Translations under genes and position numbers: made by a program
Notes under the pieces: generated by a model
Database searches by the model: none
Told to the model about the DNA's origin: nothing
Seen by the model: only the letters and a program-made list of their open reading frames with translations
Origin: Muricea muricata
Lineage: Eukaryota > Cnidaria > Anthozoa > Malacalcyonacea > Plexauridae
NCBI GenBank assembly: GCA_963855995.1
Contig: OY979725.1
Location: forward strand, 9,386,883-9,450,882
Length of the DNA: 64,000 bases
Direction: 5' to 3'
In this document: positions 47,901-61,088 of the stretch, one piece after another
Numbering within the stretch: the stretch's first letter is position 1
Layout: the number at the start of each line of letters is the position of its first letter

Positions 47901-50900
47901 CCATGGAACAGTTCTTGTCATTGCCTTCTTCAACGGGATCAACACTAACAATACTAACCGCTTTTCCATAATTTAGCGAGCACGTCGAATTACTTTCGTT
48001 AGCATCTTTCAAAGGCTCAACATATTTCATTCCGTCATTTGGCGCAAATACGGAGTCGCTATCTTTATCTTTTTCAACAGTGTCAATACCGACTTTGTCT
48101 TGAATCGATGGAGGAATACAGACATCGTCGTCTTGTTTTACTGGTTCAGCACAATTTTTGTCATTAACTGATGCTGGTTTGCTGTCACTATCTTTATCTT
48201 CTTGAACTGAATCAATGCTAATTTTTCGCTGAATAGATGAAGGTACAGTATCACTGTCGTTTTCCCCCTTCGACTGGTCCATGAAAGAAAGCAATGAACC
48301 TAATACAGATGACCTATTATCACTTCTTGCGTTCGCGAACAAAGACGAAACTGGGTTTAAAGCGTTTGTAAGTATATCCTCTACGCTGTGGTCAGATACA
48401 GCTCCAAAATTTGTTCTGGCTACTCTCTCTTGTGCTTGATCAATAAAAGACGTACCATTACCGCTTGAAAACAACGAGAAAACCACATTCTTTGCGGAAG
48501 GGAGTAGGTCCACCAAATTATCAAGGCTTAGTGTTTGGCCATGTAAAGATGGATTTTCGCCATAAAGTTCCCTCGAAAGTAGCCTTAAAAGTTCTATACT
48601 GTAAGGCAAATATGGCGCCGAATCCGGGTCGATGTGGTCTGAATATTGATCATAAAGTGAGATGAACTGAGGTAGGAAAGATGACATATCAACACCCTTT
48701 GCATTAAAGTACGACGGTAAAACTAAATCAAATATATTTTTTAGTTTATCCCGTGTATTATACTCATCTAGGAATGCCCATATGTCGTTTTCATAATTAG
48801 TTGCCAAGGACAAAAATTGTAATAGAGCTACAACAGCTTGCGGGTTATTCGGCTGTTCCAAAACATTCTTTATTTTGCTACACACGATCTGACTAGAAGA
48901 CCTATTTACTGGAATTCCTTCTTCCTTTATTTCCTCGAACAACTCAAGTGCAATATTGTTGAACAGTTGGGCTTGTTCATAATCACGATAACACCAAAAT
49001 ATTAGGGAGAGAAATGTAAAACAATGGGCAGCATTGGCCTTAACTGTCACAGTGCTACAAGTAAATCTTTCGTCGTTTAATCCTTTCTGAAACAACTCGA
49101 CAAGAAGCTCACCAGTATCTTTAGTAGTTGGTGACGTCAGTGAAAGTAAAACGGAGAAAAAAACAACTCTGTGGCAAATATGTGGATGAAAAGAATCTAA
49201 CGAATGTTGATCCATTTCCAGTCTTAGGGAACGTTCTATCACATCAAGCGCAGATGCGCAATCACCTTTCGAAAAGTAACATTGGAACAAGTGAAACAGT
49301 ACAGTGCTCATCACGTCGTTGTCGATCACGGATCCACATAATATGTTACTTATTTCTAAAGCATGCAATAGATGTTTTTCCATTTCACTCAGATCGATAC
49401 TTGCGTACTTGCTAGCGAGTAAAAGGAAAAGCTCTATTAGCAAAGTATCAAAGTTTCTACGTGTGGAATACTGCTGTAACAGTGAGCCGGCGCGATCAAA
49501 GTGGTTCCGCTGGGCTGCTACACGCTGTTCGTTAGTCACGTAGGATTCATACTCCTTAGCTTTCTTTCCCACATTCCCTTTTCCGCATAAATCACCAAGC
49601 TTTAACTGTAAGGAAAATTCTGTTAATGGGATACTCGTTTCCAACGTTGTGTCATTGCATAATTGAAGTGCTTGATTATAACAGGTTGCTGCTAGGTGGA
49701 TCTCACCAAATCTTTCCCATCGTTCTCCGACTTCCTTGAGCATATTACACTTGGCATGTTTATCATTTAAGCTTGAAAGGTACTTTCTTGTATCTTCGAG
49801 CTTTTTTCTCCCTTCCAACGGTTTTCCATTCCCGGTTAATATGTCGGATACTTCCAAAAGACATTCCAGCACATCATTAGGAGTACTATTATTTGGGTAA
49901 GCCGCAAAGATCTCAAGCGCTTTGCAGTAATGAGTTTCAGCCTCCACTGTTCGACGTTTTCGGTAACATATTTTTCCAAGAGCTACCAAACATGGACCTG
50001 TATTCTCTGGATGAGATTGAACATCAAGCTGCTGAATTTCTTCATTTAATAATGACATGCCCTCGTCACTTAATCCAAGCTCATGCAACGTCATAGCAAC
50101 ATAGCACGAGATTGCCACTCTTGTCGTCAACGCAATTCCTGACAGATAATCTTTTGCGTTGTGAACACATTCTTTAGCTTCGGCGTCGTGGTTATTCAGG
50201 GAGTGCAATAATTTAGCCATGTCGCAGTGCATAATGCAATCAAAATTCTGTTCTATATCTATAGCATGTTTTCTGTCCGTTGTTAATGCAATGCCCTTCT
50301 TGAGAAGTGATACTGCTTCTTCGCAACGAGCCGTGCCCGCATATAATATCGCTAGTTGTAAACAGGCTTGTTTATGGATGAGTCGTGGCCTGGGACCGTG
50401 GAATGAATCAAACTGTTGCAGCAACAGTTCCAAGTAAAACTGTCCTTCCACGAATTTGAACAATTGGATTGAAACCATTCCAAGTTGGTGCAATGTTTTC
50501 AGGACGTTTACATTAGGATTAGTCCCATACAGTGTTCGTTCCATCGTCAGCGCACGTTGTAAACACTGGTATGATTTGTCGTATTTGCCTTGAATATAGA
50601 AGAACTCTGCCAACTTGTTTAAACAAGTAGTACTTTTAGTACTAACACCTTCATTGTCTATCAGTACAGAGAGTTTGCTCATACCAGCATCAAAACCTTG
50701 CCAATTTGAAATCTTATCGACGTAAAAATTAGAAAAAGCAAAGTCCATCATAAGCAAATGTGATTGACTGGAATTATTCGTACTTTCCATACATAGGCAA
50801 CGATCGAAGAGCTTTTCTCCTAATCTGAAATGCCAATTCAAGGGTTGAAGACAGGACAAAAACATTAGAATCTCAAGTAGCTGTCGAAGTTCTGCAGCTT

Positions 50901-53900
50901 GCACCGAAGCAAGGATATTGTCCAGTTGTGCATCGCTCGGAGTATCCTCGCTCCATTTACTGTGCGGAACATTGAATATCTTTTCTAGTAGACAATCTAG
51001 TTTGTGTCTTGTAGACTCGGTGTTGTCGTTTATGATAAGCAGCAGCCTTAGTTGACGAATTTCCATGTTCACATCATCTGGATTTGTTTTCAAACCATGT
51101 TCATAACACTCGACTGCTTTGGTATAATTTAAAATACGGGAGTATATGCTGGCTTTGACAACATCTCGACAATCGAAAAATACGTCTTGAGATAATGTTT
51201 TGAAGTCCTTATCTTGGAAGAAAAGATGAAACAATTTTTCATACAAGGGAATGGCGACGTAGAAGAATTGGAAAAGTTCTTCATCCTGTGGCAAGTGATA
51301 ACTTGGTACTGTTTCATCTGAGGTGTCGGTATGTTTTGCTTTCAGCTCTTCTCCTTGTTTTCCAGCTTTGAGGTATGTACTTACTCTGAGCTTTAACCCA
51401 ATTGCTGAAGCACTTGCTAAGTTATCTCTAGCGGTCGAGGAAATTATACCTTTTCCAAGCAATTCATCAATTATCTCGAATGCCCCATTCGCTTGTACAT
51501 GAAAACATTTCGCCAGCCCCGATACTACACGATCCGTTAAGCGATAAATTTCTTTCTTAACATCATACAATTTTCCCTCGTCAAACTCGTTATCGCCCGT
51601 TATCACTGCGTCCCCATACCGAGATATATCTTTCTGGAGAGTTTTGAATCCTCGACACGCTCCAAGTGTTAAAGGTCTGTCATCATCATGTTCGTGTATA
51701 TCACAGGGCAAATTCGAGATGTATGCCATTTCTTGTCTGTACTTATCAAGCAAAACGTGTTTATCGGATTCCAGTGGTGAAACCGTCATCAAGATCTCCG
51801 CCAATCCTGGATTCGTATCGTACCAAGGGTTTCCCAGGAATTCAGCCATTTTTTTGGGACTGTGGATCAATTCAAAGTCTTTCATATTTCCTAAAGGTGT
51901 TTTACATGCTTGAGGTAGAAAGGCATCGAAAGAAAATCCTCTTGGAGTTATATCATCGAAAAACCAGTCCGCTTTCAACGCTTTGATGTCCATACTGGGC
52001 AAAATTGTTTCTCCAAGGTTGATAATCTAAAAAAACAAAATGTTTATTCAAAAGTATGTTAATCGCTATGAATGGCCATCTAATATTCAAACAGTCAGCC
52101 CAAGTAGGTCAGCATCCATCTCAAACTAGTTGCAGGCCTTAACTTCCAGAAGACGCCTCCTCTATAGTTCCTTATGACTCATGGGAAGGTTACGACTTCT
52201 TGAAAGCATGTGGAATCTTACAAACAAAATGATGTCATATACTCTTGCTTACGCCATAGCCCGTAGTCTTATTTTGAACGCTACAGTTTTATTTGAGGAC
52301 AGCATTAGCCTGGCACAACGCCTTGAACCTATGCATCTACTTTTCAACCTGTAACATTTTTCCTATACAGAACTGTTTGTAGAACGTCACAAGAACTAAA
52401 GAAATGCTAGTACATTTTAAACTTACTGGTATGTTTTGAATGACGAAATTTTAAAAGCCAATGAAATCTTGTTGTCGCCATCGAAAAAAAAACAGTATCA
52501 GGCAACATGCATCCCGCACAGTCACAGCGAAAAGTCAACAAAATGGATAAAATTTTTTTGCTTATTTTTCGTTATTTTCCATTGTTGTTTCCACCAAAAC
52601 ATGACTGGCAGTTAAGTAAAGTATCCGAGTTTACTTTTATGTTGTTTATTTTGTGTTTTATTGCGCATTTTTTAGGTTCTTGTTTCTATTTTTCAGGGAC
52701 TACGTGCGTATCTAGGAATTTAGATACCAACCTTATAAATTAATACTATAGTCATACCACTGTGAATCATGCAGACATGATCGCACGTCACAACTCACAA
52801 AGTTGATCGCACGTATAAACAATGCCGTCGGGGACTGAGTAACAGTAATAGTTAATTGTATGCTATTCGGTAGAAATTTATTGGCATTGATTTTTGGGCT
52901 ACCCAGGCTATAGAGAGGCGTGATGCACGCGGTCGTTATGTTATACATCTTGATTGCCAAAGAACATAAACTTTAATCACTGAAGAAAAATTTCCTACCT
53001 GTAAGTGTACAAGATTGGTGAGATTACGATAAAAGACTTTACATTCCTCTTCATCAGAGCTGGTCAGTATTGCCCACTCAAGATCAGAATATGGCGTCAT
53101 TTCGTTTCGAGCTAAGGATCCGAGAACAATGACCTCATAATCGCACGGTGCCTCACCTAAAACCTGGATGCATTCTTCAATAATCCCAGCAAGAATGACC
53201 TTTATTCCTGATGAAATTGCCTCACACAAATCTTTAACTTGAGCAGCTTGCTGAACAAATATCTCACGATAATCCAGTTCGTTCATGGATGTATCTCCAT
53301 TTGTTGATTTCCGACAATCTATATTTTCTAGACGATCCTTTATCGCGAGTCTTAGCTGTTTGAGCTCTTTTTTTTTACTGCTTGAATCAAAGCTGCAATG
53401 GATCGGATTTCTTCCGGTCGTTAAAACCAAGCTGTCCTGGATATCATGCAGCTTACGAGAAACAGTTCTAGTTATTTTCCTTTTCTGTTCGTCTTCCAAA
53501 GCAGTGGTCTTTACACAATTAAGAACAAAATTGTACAACGCAGATGCTTGCAGCAAAAATCGTTGCTTTTGGAGTAACTCAATACTCTCACTCGCTTTCT
53601 TCTCATGAATTTCTGCCAGGTAGAGATACGGTTCTACACTTCTTTCGTTGCAAGTTAACTTGTCTGTTTTTATAACTTGTGTTAGAGATTTTTCTGCGAT
53701 ATCTAACTCTCCCTTCTCCAAAGCTCGTTTAGCGATTTCCAAAAGTTGTGCGAATTCAACCTGGAAAAACGGATTTTTTGGTTTTCATTTTTATTTGCAT
53801 AATTTCCACCTGAGGTGACCAGAAAGAATAAATAAACAGAGATCCTATGAATTACGATTAAATGATCAAATTATTTGAACAATAAATTAAATCTTTAAAC

Positions 53901-56900
53901 TTAGAAAATGCAAAGTTCGTAAAAATGTTTGTTTAGGCGAATTAGCTGCCAACACTACGTGATTCACCGTGCGAAATGAATTTCTAGCAATCTGCTTCTT
54001 GAAATGAAAAGTTATTCATGTGTAGTTGGCGTCAAAGTTGCAAAAGTTCACGAACTTTTTAAAGTTTGTGCAACAGGAGTGGCGACAAAAGTCGGCCAAA
54101 TTTACACTGAATGTTAACTTGAATTTTTGTCTCCAAGCATGATAAATAATATGAAATTACATGAATGGTTGTTAATATTGTCGCGACGGAATAAAATCAC
54201 ATCGCTCAAAGGAAGACAAATTTTCCACCATCTTCCTTTGGTTCTATCGGTGGTTTCCAGTCGGAACGAATCTTAGACAAAACACACAATAAACTATATA
54301 AACACCGCACAAAAAGAAAGTTCCCCCTAAATACATCAGAATAAATTCTAAACAAATGAATCGCATTTAATCAAACCTAGAACTACTTGGACCTATGGTA
54401 GGTTGCTCAATGGTGTGTGAAGAATTAGGTCACACATGCGCGCAATAATGAATTAAACCCCATTGAATACAAAAATACACGATTTCAAAATTAACATGCT
54501 GAATATGCTAGTGTGATCCGTCTCATTCACCATTCATTGGTAAACACAAAATCGTAGTGCAATCGTGTAAAGCCGTTTAAATCATGCCCAGAATAGGTCC
54601 AATTAGGTCTAGGTTTGATTAACAGCGATTAATTTGTTTAGAATGTATTCTTATGTATGTAGGGGGGGGGGGAACTTTCTTTTTGTGCGGTGTTTAGTTC
54701 ATTCGAGATTGTATCAAGCAAACGACCATCCTGTATTCAAGTATACCCATAATGCGGTAAGCCGTTTTAAATCAAAGGCAAAATAGCAAACATATATTCG
54801 ACCACTTCACGACAACGGCAAAAGTTGAGTTCAAAATCAATTTGACTGAAAAAGATTGCAAACAATTATTACCTGTTTATTACTGCGAACATGACTGCCA
54901 TTTAACTCACTGTTATCATTTTTGTCTCCAAGAAGAACCAATTCTCTGAAACCTACAAAAACCAATAGGTATATAAAGTTAACATGTTTTCACATTTTAG
55001 TTCACAAAGTAATCTCGTCTTCTCGACCAGTAAACATTGATAACCGCCGCGGTAATTCGTGAGTTTGGTCCGGTGTCAAGCGAAATTTCTGACTTCTACA
55101 AAATACCTGACCATGCAAGCGTGACGGCTAAAAAATTTTGCGCTCTTGGGCGCGAAAATGCGAAATACATGACACCTGCTAAATACGTGACTCGGGCGAA
55201 AACATCTTTTTAAGGTTTGCATGCCATTCTATCTTTGTAATAATGTATCGCGGTTTGATACCTATAAGATCTGCCATGACATTAAATGGTCAGCTCAAAA
55301 CAAGCAATAGCCATTTTAAACGGTTTGGACTGAAATCTTCTTCGAAGGAATACGTGACTTGTTGCGAAATTTGTGAGCAGATGTAAATTATGCGCATAAT
55401 TTGCGCAAGAACAGAGTCAAGTCAGGAATTTCGTGTGACACCGATTTCATTTATCCGTATGAACGCTACCGAACTCACCAAACATAGCGAGCCCAGCAAC
55501 AATATATAGTCAAGAAAAAATTTCCAAGAGTTTTTAACAAGCTTGCAAGCACATTGACAGGGTCTGCTTAGGTTCATGTTAGTGACGGTATATAGGCAAA
55601 ACAGTATCATGCACATCCACTAACAACACACATGCACTGGCTTGCTCTTGGGGGAAAATCTTGAGAGGCTCCACGTTGGGAATTCTACGCGATTCCTAGC
55701 GAATTGTCAATGACCAGAAAAATTTATGGTTGGTTATCAATTAACCAACCAATCAATCAGACAATCAATTGGTACAAAATAATTATCAAGTTCACTTCTT
55801 AATGTTACCTTTTTGAGAAGCTTGTAAATAATATCGGTCCCCACATAACAAATGCCCACTCTTTTCAAAATCTAAAACATTTTAAACATTTAAGAATGAA
55901 AATAATAAAAATATTCTGCACACATCACGACAAAAACATTTTACAACCACAACTTACTTGTATGATAAACTTGAGTTGTATTGAAATTATATAAGCTAGT
56001 GTGCCAGCTTTTAAACAAGTGTACTTATATATTAATTATGCAATATTTTCTTTTGTTTCTTTCGACAACTGAACTGTATACTCAGCATAATGCCTGGGTT
56101 ATTTTAAACAAAAGCCCTTCACAATTTCTTAAAGACTCCAAGCCGGCCTACTAATTTTTTTCATACTTTAATACTTGATTTTAAACAAATTATGGGCAAA
56201 TGTATAAGTTAAAAAAGTACCCTGCTATCCACATTTGCAATTCACATTATTTATTTTATATAATACCTCATTAAATTCTGGTCGTTTTAATTGGTTGATT
56301 ATGGTCACGTGATATTAAGTAATATGCAAATAATGAATGTTTATAAATGCAATGGTAAGAATATTTTCATGAGGTATGAGGTGAAACACTGATATCGTTG
56401 AGTTGAATGGAACAATCAATCTTTCACCGAATAATTAAAAATCTTCTTACTATTGCACGAATAAAAACATTCATTATTTGTTTTATGTAATACCAGACTA
56501 TTGTTTCTCAAAACCAATTTATTCGACATTTAAAACAACACGCATTTGAGTCGTATTTTAGTGTTGGATTATTTCGCATTAATCTCAAGACTGAAACCAG
56601 CCTAAAGTAAACTACGAAGACCGTACGAAGAGCTTTTTGACGGATGGGAATTGTGAGAGTGCAATCGAAAAAAACTATTGCACTCCCAGGAGTGCAATGG
56701 GACGTTTTCCATTGCACTCTTGGAAAATGGAACTTTTTTATTTAATATCACGTGACCATAATCAACTAATTAAACAACCAGAATTTAATGAGGTATAAAA
56801 TAAAAAGTTCGATTTCCCAAGAGTGCAATGGAAAACGTTCCATTGCCCTCCCAGGAGAGCAATAGTTTTTCCCATTCCACTTTCACAATTCCCATCCGTC

Positions 56901-58928
56901 AAAAAGCTCTTCGTACGCTCTTCGTAGTTTACTTTAGGCTGGTTTCGGTCTTGAGATGAATGCGAAATAATCCAAATACTAAAATACGACTCAAATGCGT
57001 GTTGTTTTAAATGTGGAATAAATTGGTTTTGAAAAACAAGAGTCTGGTATTACATAAGACAAATAATGAATGTTTTGATTCGTGCAATAGTAAGAATATT
57101 TTCTTAACTCTCGCAACGTTCCCGCGTGTTTGGATCAGGCCATCCAAACACGGAAACCATAAAGTAATTGTATAATATTCTCTGCCTGCTAACAAAGCTC
57201 TACAGAGGATTAGAAATTCTGGCACAAGCGTGGGCAAAAGAAAGATAGTTTCTCCAACACTGCAATTGAATATTAGCCACTATAACTGACGTAAATGCGG
57301 CTTGCAGCTTTACAGGATGGATTGCGAAGTTTAGCACACCCTGATGACAGAAAGTCCTTTACATCGAATTTTCTCGATCAGATCTTTTTGAAGGGCACAC
57401 TCAGCAACTCAGCAAAAACTTAGACATCGAAAAATATTGCGTGTCTTACGTACCAGAAACATATGTAGCAATGCTAAACTTTTTAAATGGAAAATAAGCG
57501 GTGCTGATGACAATTATTATATTAATCAAATATTTACGATTAGAAATTCACAAACTTTCATTTTCTTGTTTTGGTTCTATTACCTGAAATAATATTGCGC
57601 CGAGCATTCGTGCCCAAAATAGACACTTATTTAAAACGACGTTAAATCAATTACTTTTGTCGATACTGCATATGGAACATGACTATGTTGATTTGCCTAT
57701 AGGATAATTCACAGATTGCCCGAGGGCGAGGTGACTAAATCTTCCCATGTTAAGTAGTCTTTTAAGAAGTCTTTTTGGTAGTTGAACTTTTATTTATTTA
57801 TTTATTCTCAATTCTGTAATGTATGTTGAGATATTTCCGCACTTTGTCATGTACATTTCTGTATCTTAGTGCTTTCTATTAAATCTATAATAAATTTTGA
57901 TAGACAGATTAGATAATTACAACACCAGTGCATTGATATTTGAGGTGTTACTCTGAGTGTATGTACTCACCGGGCAAGCTGAAAAATACCTTGCGACCTT
58001 TCAAATTCTAGCCCAATGCTCTACCAACTGAGCTACGCGGTCAGGTCGGTTCGAGTATGCAATACTTCGGAACTGAGTCTAGTTCCCTCCATACCAATGT
58101 AATCTTGTAATAATGATTTTTTTGTGTGTTGGTGTTATGTACTCAGGTGAATATGATATTTGTGGTGTTACTCTGAGTGTAATATACCACCGGGCAAGCT
58201 GAAAAATATGCCTGGCCACAAAAAACACAACTTTTTCCAGTAACACCGCTTGTTTTGATTTTGCTCTGTGCTATTACTAAATATAGTAATACATTGCGGA
58301 TAGAGATAATTTGTACGTATTTTTGGAATTATTGTTATTAAAGTGTAAGTGTAAAGTGTAAATAATCATCCAGTGTAATTGTGTATGCAAGAGATCACAT
58401 TCTGCGTCTTTATTAGATATACTGGATAATTTATAGTTTTTTATTAAAGACTTTTATAACTGAAATTTTTCTTATACAGCTAATTCAAAAAAGGTTGTCC
58501 CTTGAAAATACAAAATCTAAATTCCAAAATACAAAGTCTAAGATCAAAATACTTTGTGATAGGCTTCAAGTGTAAGCATATACTCTTAGAAATATTCCAC
58601 TTAACAGAAAATCCTCCTTGTACAGTGTATATCACGGACTGGAAGTTAAAAGTCCACTTATGTGTGTCATGTGACATACTTTGTATTCGTATTTTGTACT
58701 TTGTAATTTGAATTTTAGATTTCCGAAGGACAACCTTTTTTGAATTAGCTGTATAAACAGTAAAAGGAGGATCAATACTGAAATTCATTGACTGAAATTT
58801 ACATTTTGTAATATTTCCTTTCAAAACGCCTACAATCACGACAAATTAATATAATTCAGTTTACCATGGTCTAATGCCACATAAGGGCCATAACTCAAGC
58901 CAAGATTTCTGGGCCTGCTTGAATTCAT
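44926..58928 (-). CDS. Giant nucleotidyltransferase-TPR protein, five exons
   Basis: Minus-strand exons 58865-58928, 55809-55871, 54873-54952, 52999-53760 and 44926-52026 give 8,070 nt, 2,689 residues, with matching phases at every junction. An in-frame stop lies just upstream of the ATG. Residues about 1-200 are helical, TPR-like text. About 260-325 is a pol-beta-type nucleotidyltransferase fold with the full motif GSLARNEMTPYSDLEWAIL (G283, S284, D295, E297). It continues across the intron into INLGETIL and WFFDDITPRGFSFDAFLPQ, as in the GlnD-like/DUF294 group. About 500-2,680 is an array of TPR repeats, with kinesin-light-chain style units near 790-870. An acidic low-complexity linker lies at roughly 1575-1710. 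There is no signal peptide or membrane segment, so it is probably cytosolic. The substrate is unknown; GlnD-like enzymes transfer UMP or AMP to proteins, and the TPRs would bind partners. The 7.1-kb last exon is notable. Exon 1 is supported only by phase and composition. Confidence 0.87.
54300..54697. mobile_element. MITE with ~95-bp TIRs in NTase-TPR intron
   Basis: AACACCGCACAAAAAGAAAG at the left pairs with CTTTCTTTTTGTGCGGTGTT at the right. The inner arms (AATTCTAAACAAAT, AATCAAACCTAGA) also pair, with indels such as a longer G run on the right. TA flanks are possible. Lies between exons 3 and 4. Confidence 0.88.
56265..57110. mobile_element. Composite foldback element
   Basis: 56447-56745 and 56815-57105 are long inverted copies (ATTGCACGAATAAAAACATTCAT against ATGAATGTTTTGATTCGTGCAAT, and a shared GGATGGGAATTGTGA). 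Each arm carries a further inverted GAGTGCAATGG motif. The loop (56750-56805) is itself an inverted copy of 56268-56325 (ATTTAATGAGGTAT against ATACCTCATTAAAT). So a third partial arm lies outside the main hairpin. All lies in intron 1 of the NTase-TPR gene. Confidence 0.8.
57950..58060 (-). mobile_element. tRNA-derived SINE copy
   Basis: On the minus strand CCGCGTAGCTCAGTTGGTAG followed by AGCATTGGGC is a tRNA 5' half with its A box, but the anticodon arm and B box are degenerate. The body (AAGCTTGCCCGGTGA, ACTCAGAGTAACACC) repeats at 58150-58215 and 25255-25320. Confidence 0.75.
58148..58216 (-). mobile_element. Partial SINE copy
   Basis: GTGGTGTTACTCTGAGTGTA then CCACCGGGCAAGCTGAAAAATA duplicates the 57950 copy without its tRNA part. 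Confidence 0.7.
58477..58751. mobile_element. Tc1/mariner-type MITE, TA target
   Basis: Ends CAGCTAATTCAAAAAAGG and CCTTTTTTGAATTAGCTG, flanked by TA on both sides. Subterminal TTGTCC and AATACAAA repeats also pair. 275 bp, noncoding; 114 bp downstream of exon 1 of the NTase-TPR gene. Confidence 0.92.
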
Positions 58929-59100
58929 TTCAGCTTTTGCCAGTTAGAAAAAGAAATCTAAAAAATATATATTCAATTTTAGAATACGACAACGGCACAG
59001 CTGAAAAATCTACTGTTTAGTGTCTATGACAACGAAATAAAATTTGCAGCTAGACACATTCTCTCGGATTACTAATTAATATTTTATTATTATTATTATT

Positions 59101-59961
59101 ACACCGTTTGCCCCTCATTAAGCGAAAAAACAATGTCATTAAGATCATTTTACAGCTGCACGAGTACAAATCGGAATTTCAATGACACATTGTGTGCAAG
59201 TCAATAAGCGTGAAGCTGAAGGGGTATTCAATTGCAAACAACTGACGCAAGTATGCATAAAAATTGAAAGCCATTAATCAAAGCCATCTTTGATACAAAG
59301 AACATTCAAAAACACAAAAGAAGTTCTTGTTTGAATACAAGAAACGCTCAATTAGGTAAAAATGTATGTTCAATAAAACCTAGGTTTACTTTATAGTCAC
59401 GCAATCATATTAACGCCCAAAAAACAAATGCAACGTGTATTATCAAGTTTTATCAGTCTAAGTTTGTATCTGGCGTTGCCATAACTCTGCTGCGCTTGCC
59501 ACCCATCCTGTTCCAAGCCTTGCCTTGCTTTCTACAGTGGTACAATGTAATATTTCATTTCGTTTAGACACCTTTGTAACATTTCACGTTATTCAAAAAC
59601 TTTTAAAACAATTCAGCAAAGCCAAATCTTTGCCGGAATAAAGAATATTTTTCAAATAGCCCTTTTCTTTTCTTTGAGCATGTTGGTGTTCACATGACAA
59701 CTTCATTCAGAACATACATTTTTATCTAATTGAGCGTTTCTTGTATTCAAACAAGAACTTCTTTTGTGTTTTTGAATGTTCTTTGTATTCTTATTGAATT
59801 CCATCTTTGATTAATGGGCTTTCAATGTTGCTATTGAATATCCCTTCACGCTTATTGACTTGCACACAATGTGTCATTGAAATTCCGATTTGTACACGTG
59901 AAGCTGTAAAATGATCTTAATGACATTCTTTTTTCGCTTAATGAGGGGCAAATGGTGTTTA
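59101..59961. mobile_element. Foldback element with ~260-bp arms
   Basis: 59101-59370 pairs with 59712-59961 (ACACCGTTTGCCCCTCATTA against TAATGAGGGGCAAATGGTGT, CAAGAACTTCTTTTGTG in the inner part), with a loop of about 340 bp. No coding frame. The outer ends abut ATT-type simple repeats. Confidence 0.88.
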
Positions 59962-60112
59962 CTATATTATTATTATTCAAAATCTTTATATATACACGGT
60001 AGCCTATTCAGTAACCTATTAATATTTTAACTATTTACAAAACTGATTTTCAAAGGGCCGTGTGTTAAAAACGATGATTCTAATTAATTAATAACTGAAC
60101 AGCACATCTATA

Positions 60113-60240
<128 letters not shown>

Positions 60241-60828
60241 AATACATACAAACTAGTTAAAGTATAACAGAACCCAGTCAATTGACCTTTTCGACACTAA
60301 GCCACACGTGTAGTCACGCGTGACGTCAGACGTAAACAAACCGGGAAAGTTCGAACAACACAAATATAATTGATCTGTTGAAAGTTCGAACATAGCAGCG
60401 TATTTGCGAAATTTAAATAAAGAAGTATCCGTGCTGTTTGATTTTAAACGAAGGAAGATGGAGTCTAAAAATATAAAAGATGTTGATTTTAGTAAGATGG
60501 CTGTAATATAAATTAAAAATTCTTAACCGAGCGCGGAGTCAGCGTGAATGGGTATCATAAACCTTCATTGATCGAAATTGCTAATTCTGTTCAAAAAATG
60601 AAATTGCCGTCTGTTGAAAGCTTGTTGTGCAAAAACTCCAATGAACTACAGCGTGATGGAAAATTATTGATAAACCTTATTGATAAATTACATTTGTCGT
60701 CCTTTCTGTCGGTAGTTTGCACTTTCGATTTAACCTACGCACCTTCAATCATAAGCCAAATATTTGCATATTACTTTGCATATTCATAAACAATTGTTAA
60801 TTTACATATGTAACTTACCATTTCTTTA

Positions 60829-61080
60829 CTAGCTGTTGCAGAGATGGGGTCAGGGTCTTGCCGTGTTGGTCCATTTTCGCAAACAAAATATAGGCTGCAA
60901 ATGTAACTATCTTTCATGCAGTTAAACGAATCTCCCCGACGACACGCATCAATCCATCGTTTTCGCTTCCCCGCCTTCTCTTCGGACCAGAGAAGTGGTA
61001 AAATGAAATAGGGTCGCCGTTGCTGTTTTTTGTCATGCGTTCTGGATAATGACAGTCGTTTTTGCAAGTGCCCTAAGAAC
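60829..61080 (-). pseudogene. Frameshifted THAP-type zinc finger exon
   Basis: Read downward on the minus strand, one frame gives C.YPE..TKNSNGDPISFYHF and another continues EKAGKRKRWIDACRRGD then YICSLYFVCENGPTR.DPDP, ending at a strong donor (ATG|GTAAGT). These are the N-terminal fold, the central Trp and the Cys-containing tail of THAP domains. A frameshift near 61000 breaks it. The expected zinc-binding His (C-x2-H) is Tyr, so the finger could not bind zinc normally. Confidence 0.65.
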
Positions 61081-61088
61081 ATCATTTA

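Noticed and set aside
45000..52000. Plus-strand frames of 60-106 codons inside the NTase-TPR gene
   Set aside because: Antisense shadows of a continuous 2,366-codon exon.
57445..57500. Alternative first exon for the NTase-TPR gene ending at GTACGT
   Set aside because: It fits the phase but has no start codon in good context. The 58865-58928 exon has an ATG with an upstream in-frame stop and more coding-like text.
58001..58045. Possible functional tRNA gene on the minus strand
   Set aside because: Only the 5' half and A box are good. The anticodon stem and B box are degenerate, and the body repeats elsewhere as a SINE.
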